Positions 60,664 to 64,000 of a stretch of DNA of 64,000 bases are shown piece after piece (position 1 is the first letter of the stretch; the number at the start of each line of letters is the position of its first letter). The position numbers and the translations under genes were made by a program. Under the pieces are notes generated by a model. The model searched no databases, was not told the DNA's origin, and saw nothing but the letters and a program-made list of their open reading frames with translations. Source of the stretch: Algoriphagus halophilus (lineage in GTDB: Bacteria; Bacteroidota; Bacteroidia; Cytophagales; Cyclobacteriaceae). The stretch covers positions 434,001 through 498,000 of the forward strand of contig NZ_FSRC01000001.1 in NCBI RefSeq assembly GCF_900129785.1, in the 5' to 3' direction.

Positions 60664-62061
60664 TCAACCAATAATCAGCTTTTGACCAGGTTTGATATTA
60701 TTACTGTTAAGGTTGTTCAACCTTTTTATTTGGTCTACGGTAAGGCCTGCATGTTTTCTTGAAATGATCCATAGAGAATCACCTGGTTGAACCGTGTAAA
60801 GCAACTGACCAGAAGAATTGGTTCTTACTTCAGCCACTGCTGGTGTGCTACTGGAATAAATTGTTAAGTTCTGGCCAACTCTAATTAGGTTTGAATAGAG
60901 GCCATTCCATGATTTAATTTGGGTGACGGTAACCCCATGTCTCGAAGCGATTTTACCCAAGACATCACCGGATCTCACTTTGTAAGTGATGGCATTCAAC
61001 TCTGGTTCTTCTACCAAATCCTCTATTGGTTTTAACATGAACTTACCATTATCTGTCAGATAGGTGGTAGGTGTGTTGTTGAGAGAATCACTCAACCAAG
61101 CTAAGTTTTGTTTGACAAAAGAAGCTTTGGCTTTAGGTAGATTGAGGGCAATGCTTTTGTTGACATCAGACACCTTTCCTCTTTTTAGAGATGGGTTTAG
61201 AGATTCTAAATCTTTGGTGCAGAGGTCCGTTAATTCAGCCAGTTTTGTTAAGTTAAGAGCTCTGTCAAAACGTATTTTCTCAGTGGCTTGGTAATACGTA
61301 GGATCTTCCAAATGAAGATTGTGTTCCTCCAAATGGTTTAAAATGTAAAGCATTGCTTGTACTTGGGGAACATAACTTCTGGTTTCTCTTGGTAAGTAAT
61401 TGTAAATACCCCAGAAAGTCTTCTTTCCTCCGGATCTTCGAATAGCTCTTCTGACATTTCCTGGCCCGCAATTGTAAGCAGCCATGGCTACTTCCCAATC
61501 ACCAAACATTCTATACAAGGATTTTAAATATTTGGCTGCGGCTTCAGTGGATTTTTCAGGGTCCATTCTGTCATCTATTTCACTGTTGACATACATGCCA
61601 TACATTCTACCTGTTGCAGGCATAAATTGCCAAAGTCCAATGGCACCCACTCGGGATCTAATTTGGGGATCGAGTCCTGATTCAATTATTGAAAGGTATT
61701 TGATTTCGGATGGCATTTCATGTTTTTTGAGTGTCTCATCAAACATGTCAAAAAACAAATCCTTTCTGGCCAAGACCATACGGGTGTAATCTCTATTTCT
61801 AACTGTGAAATATTGGATGAATGAAAAAATTCTGTCATTCAATTCAAAAGGCATTTCGGTATCCATTTTGGATATCCGATCGGCCACCTCATCATAGGTG
61901 AAGTCAGGAATGTATTCGTAATGGTAATTGGGAATTACCTCATCTTCAGAAAATGTAGACGCAGCAACAAGTTGATCGTCCTGAGAAAAAGCCTGAGACA
62001 AAGGAGTCAAACAAGTAATAATCGCAAGTAAGAATAGATTGTTCCAGTTTTTTTTCATCAT
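60664..62061 (-). CDS. membrane-bound lytic transglycosylase (MltD-like) with LysM repeats
   Basis: 465 aa, secreted (signal ~1-26, ends SQAFSQ). SLT domain ~115-240 with catalytic Glu in LSIIESGLDPQ, then GAIGLWQFMPATGRMYGMYV and AYNCGPGNVRRAIRRSGGKK. Two C-terminal LysM modules (TYKVRSGDVLGKIASRHGV and LYTVQPGDSLWIISRKHAGL) bind glycan. It cleaves peptidoglycan with 1,6-anhydroMurNAc formation. In Bacteroidota such enzymes also serve surface-protein secretion clusters. Tandem ATGs at 62061/62058. Follows gatA by 11 bp. Confidence 0.95.
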   Translation of the reverse strand: MMKKNWNNLFLLAIITCLTPLSQAFSQDDQLVAASTFSEDEVIPNYHYEYIPDFTYDEVADRISKMDTEMPFELNDRIFSFIQYFTVRNRDYTRMVLARKDLFFDMFDETLKKHEMPSEIKYLSIIESGLDPQIRSRVGAIGLWQFMPATGRMYGMYVNSEIDDRMDPEKSTEAAAKYLKSLYRMFGDWEVAMAAYNCGPGNVRRAIRRSGGKKTFWGIYNYLPRETRSYVPQVQAMLYILNHLEEHNLHLEDPTYYQATEKIRFDRALNLTKLAELTDLCTKDLESLNPSLKRGKVSDVNKSIALNLPKAKASFVKQNLAWLSDSLNNTPTTYLTDNGKFMLKPIEDLVEEPELNAITYKVRSGDVLGKIASRHGVTVTQIKSWNGLYSNLIRVGQNLTIYSSSTPAVAEVRTNSSGQLLYTVQPGDSLWIISRKHAGLTVDQIKRLNNLNSNNIKPGQKLIIG

Positions 62062-62072
62062 TAAAAATTTTC

Positions 62073-63500
62073 TTATGAGGTTAAAGCACTTAGATAATTG
62101 CTGAATGCATAGAGTTCAGCTTCCTTAAATGAGTTGCAAATTACCTGTAATCCTATTGGCATGCCTTTGGAATCCTTTCCATTGGGAATAGAGATAGCGG
62201 GCACACCTGATACAGATGCCTGAACAGTATAAAGATCTTCCAGGTACATGGCCACTGGATCATCCCTATGTTCGCCAAACTTAAACGCTGTAGATGGTGT
62301 CGTCGGCATTATAATATAATCAAAATCATTCAAAAGATTTTCAGTAAAGTCTTTTATTAACCTTCTGACCTTTTGTGCTTTGGTAAAATAGGCGTCATAA
62401 TAGCTCGCACTTAAAACAAATGTACCAAGCATTATTCTACGTTTGACTTCTTCACCAAATCCTTCGCTTCTGCTCAGTTTGTACATGCTTTCCAAATTGT
62501 GAGCATTAGGAGTGCGGTACCCATATTTAACGCCATCAAATCTCGAAAGGTTGGAAGAAGCCTCTGCCGTGGTAAGGATATAATAAGTAGGAAGAATATA
62601 GTCTAATAATGGGAAATTCACTTCCTGAACTTCATGTCCTTCAGATTTTAATTTCTCTAAAACTGAAAGCGTATTCTCTTTTATTTCTTCTTGCAGGGAA
62701 GGAGACTCGATGGTTTCCTTCAAATAAGCAACTTTAGCTTTTCTGTCAAAATGAAGAAGTTGACTATAGGGTAGAACCGGTTTTCTGGAAGATGTGCTGT
62801 CAAACTCATCATGTCCAGCCATGATTTCTAAAAGTAAGGCATTGTCCTTCACCGTTTTGGTGAAAGTACCTATGGTATCAAAAGAAGATGCATAGGCTAT
62901 CAAGCCCCATCTTGATATTCTTGAGTAAGTAGGTTTCATCCCTATTACTCCAGTAAATGCTGCTGGTTGCCTTACAGACCCCCCTGTGTCAGTACCTAAG
63001 GAGGCTGTGCAGAGATTAGCCTGAACCGCGACGGCCGAACCTCCGGAGGATCCTCCCGGAACTCGGCTTTCGTCCAGTGCATTTAATACTTTGCCATGGG
63101 CAGTATTCTCATTAGAACTGCCCATCCCGAACTCATCACAATTAAGTCTGCCGATAATAATGGCATCTTCATCGATCAGTCTCTGGATGGCGGTTGTAGT
63201 AAATTGAGATTCAAAACCCTGAAGGATTTTGGAAGAGGCATTGGCCTCATGTCCGGCGAAGCAAAGTACATCTTTGATGCCGATGACCATCCCGGCAAGT
63301 TTACCGGCTTTTCCTTCAGAAAGCTTTTGATCGACTAAATCAGCTTGCGCTAAAGCAGATTGCTCGTAAACTTCGACGAAGGCGTTTAAGTGCGCCTTCG
63401 TCTTAATGTTTTGAAGATAATGATTGACGATTGCTCTACAATCAGTTTCTTTTTTTTCGAGCGATTTTTTGATTTCGTCGAATGAAATGAATTTTTCCAA
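62073..63500 (-). CDS. gatA: Asp-tRNA(Asn)/Glu-tRNA(Gln) amidotransferase subunit A
   Basis: 475 aa amidase-signature enzyme. Ser-cisSer-Lys triad: Lys in GMVIGIKDVLCFAG, Ser in RVPGGSSGGSAVAVQA and the second Ser in ASLGTDTGGSVRQPAAF. It supplies ammonia for transamidation of Glu-tRNA(Gln) or Asp-tRNA(Asn). GatB and GatC are not in the window. The start is TTG 63500 (MEKFISFDE); no ATG is available upstream in frame. It follows tatA by 18 bp and is probably part of the same transcript. Confidence 0.96.
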   Translation of the reverse strand: MEKFISFDEIKKSLEKKETDCRAIVNHYLQNIKTKAHLNAFVEVYEQSALAQADLVDQKLSEGKAGKLAGMVIGIKDVLCFAGHEANASSKILQGFESQFTTTAIQRLIDEDAIIIGRLNCDEFGMGSSNENTAHGKVLNALDESRVPGGSSGGSAVAVQANLCTASLGTDTGGSVRQPAAFTGVIGMKPTYSRISRWGLIAYASSFDTIGTFTKTVKDNALLLEIMAGHDEFDSTSSRKPVLPYSQLLHFDRKAKVAYLKETIESPSLQEEIKENTLSVLEKLKSEGHEVQEVNFPLLDYILPTYYILTTAEASSNLSRFDGVKYGYRTPNAHNLESMYKLSRSEGFGEEVKRRIMLGTFVLSASYYDAYFTKAQKVRRLIKDFTENLLNDFDYIIMPTTPSTAFKFGEHRDDPVAMYLEDLYTVQASVSGVPAISIPNGKDSKGMPIGLQVICNSFKEAELYAFSNYLSALTS

Positions 63501-63518
63501 TGCTATTGGCTTACGAGA

Positions 63519-63716
63519 TTATTTCTTTTTGTCTTTCAGCCCTTCTTCAAGATCGTTCTGAATGTCTTTTGTAGCGTCTTTGAATTCTCTGATTCCACGG
63601 CCTAAACCGCGTGCTAATTCAGGGATTCTCTTAGCACCAAATAATAGTAGAACGACAAGTACGATTAATACAATCGAACCTCCGCCCATATTTTGAATGA
63701 AACCCAATGTAGTCAT
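63519..63716 (-). CDS. tatA: Sec-independent translocase TatA/TatE
   Basis: 65 aa. One N-terminal transmembrane helix (~15-27, GGSIVLIVLVVLLLFGAKRIP), then the Phe-Gly hinge and amphipathic helix RIPELARGLGRGIREFKDA, and a short charged tail. It forms the export pore for folded twin-arginine substrates with TatC (not in the window). A strong Bacteroidota promoter lies 32 bp before the ATG at 63716. First gene of a run with gatA and the lytic transglycosylase. Confidence 0.96.
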   Translation of the reverse strand: MTTLGFIQNMGGGSIVLIVLVVLLLFGAKRIPELARGLGRGIREFKDATKDIQNDLEEGLKDKKK

Positions 63717-63747
63717 GATGATTTATGTTTAAGGGTAAATGTCCTGC

Positions 63748-63778
63748 AAAGATATAACTGTCATCTGCTTACGCAAAG
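63748..63778 (-). promoter_or_regulatory. promoter of tatA-gatA
   Basis: On the minus strand TTTG (63778-63775), exactly 19 nt, then TATCTTTG (63755-63748). This matches the Bacteroidota consensus TTTG-N19-TAnnTTTG in full. The -7 box ends 31 bp before the tatA ATG. Confidence 0.85.
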
Positions 63779-63825
63779 TAATCAGTGCAGAGTTGTTCTT
63801 TTTTATAAATATACGATAATTTAAA

Positions 63826-64000
63826 CTATTTGGACGTGATCCAGGTGGCAGGATCCATTACATTTAATCCTTTCCATGTTTGGAAATGGACCTCCGCTTG
63901 CCCATCAGGTCCTGTAGCTACCTGACCAATAACGTCTTTTGCTTTGACAGATTGCCCTGATTTTACAGAGATGGTTTTAAGCTTACTATACATGGTATAA
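63826..64000 (-). CDS. M23 (LytM) peptidase, C-terminal end only
   Basis: 58 codons of the 3' end of a minus-strand gene ending at TAG (63826-63828). The residues TISVKSGQSVKAKDVIGQVA and the later EVHFQTWKG fit the end of the LytM/EnvC peptidase fold, in which a G-x(2)-LHFE-type motif provides the last zinc-site His and a DP-x-W ending closes the domain. It is here a peptidoglycan hydrolase or amidase activator. The N-terminus lies outside. Located just upstream of the tatA promoter. Confidence 0.8.
   Translation of the reverse strand, partial: YTMYSKLKTISVKSGQSVKAKDVIGQVATGPDGQAEVHFQTWKGLNVMDPATWITSK

Noticed and set aside
60627..60664. Hairpin AAAAAGC ... GCTTTTT after the lytic transglycosylase
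   Set aside because: The 22-nt loop and A/T-only stem are too weak to call a terminator.
1..64000. Mobile elements, prophage, tRNA, rRNA, CRISPR-Cas
   Set aside because: I found no transposase, integrase, phage structural, Cas or RNA gene by reading all frames; intergenic regions are short and show no attachment-site repeats.

Overview
The window looks like the chromosome of a free-living member of the Bacteroidota, most likely Cytophagales / Cyclobacteriaceae (an Algoriphagus-like bacterium; that placement is inference). The evidence is three hallmark type IX secretion (T9SS) genes (porU, porV and the 2377-codon sprA), several TAnnTTTG promoter boxes of the Bacteroidota type, low-to-moderate GC, Bacteroidota-only families (DUF4494, DUF4837, noncatalytic M16, TolB-like/beta-barrel fusion) and frequent 4-bp stop/start overlaps. 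I saw no rRNA, tRNA, CRISPR array, insertion sequence, integrase or phage gene. Coding density is high, and the only gene-free stretch over 300 bases is about 900-1234.

Layout. 1-1.2 kb: the N-terminal part of a secreted protein and the decayed 5' end of a sialate-O-acetylesterase-type (SASA/CE6) esterase. 1.2-2 kb: a lipoprotein. 2.1-6.4 kb: a minus-strand operon of an NtrC-type sigma-54 response regulator, its membrane histidine kinase and a GT39-type glycosyltransferase, with a palindrome and a partial sigma-54-like element upstream. 6.5-11.3 kb: a SlyD-like FKBP, a secreted six-hairpin glycosidase-like protein, a sodium:solute symporter and a eukaryote-size myo-inositol oxygenase. The last two look like an inositol-to-glucuronate cassette. 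11.3-17.7 kb: housekeeping genes (LpxH-type phosphatase, ftsH, rsfS, birA, ahcY). 17.7-23.7 kb: a lipoprotein, a 2,4-dienoyl-CoA-reductase-like SDR, a PAS/dimerisation protein lacking the kinase domain divergent from an HD-domain protein, a DUF2092/DUF6515 pair and a DUF4494 gene. 23.9-30.6 kb: a membrane-anchored patatin, an Mpo1-like protein, an FAD oxidoreductase, nhaC, an RNase D-like exonuclease and a YigZ-type protein.

30.7-33 kb: a three-gene surface-glycan module (WxcM/FdtA-like cupin, FemAB/GNAT-like acyltransferase, GT2). 33-40 kb: a tightly coupled minus-strand operon MBL hydrolase - pssA - porU - porV - noncatalytic M16, joining T9SS maturation to phospholipid synthesis. 40-47 kb: an FAD oxidoreductase, an 1100-aa outer-membrane protein, yicC and a D-aminoacylase-like lipoprotein. 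47-49.4 kb: two tandem TonB genes, a VanZ-like gene and gcvH. 49.4-64 kb: sprA, ruvA, maeB, a DUF4837 lipoprotein, a LysM lytic transglycosylase, gatA, tatA and the C-terminus of an M23 peptidase. A near-ideal promoter (TTTG-N19-TATCTTTG) precedes tatA.

Functionally the window is rich in cell-envelope genes: the T9SS translocon (SprA), attachment machinery (PorU/PorV), TonB energy coupling, Tat export, peptidoglycan turnover, lipid A and phospholipid synthesis and surface glycosylation. I did not find a clearly new multi-gene system. The best leads are the possible autoregulatory site upstream of the sigma-54 regulator/glycosyltransferase operon, the lipid-T9SS operon with its inactive M16 partner, the kinase-less PAS protein facing an HD protein, and the decayed esterase.
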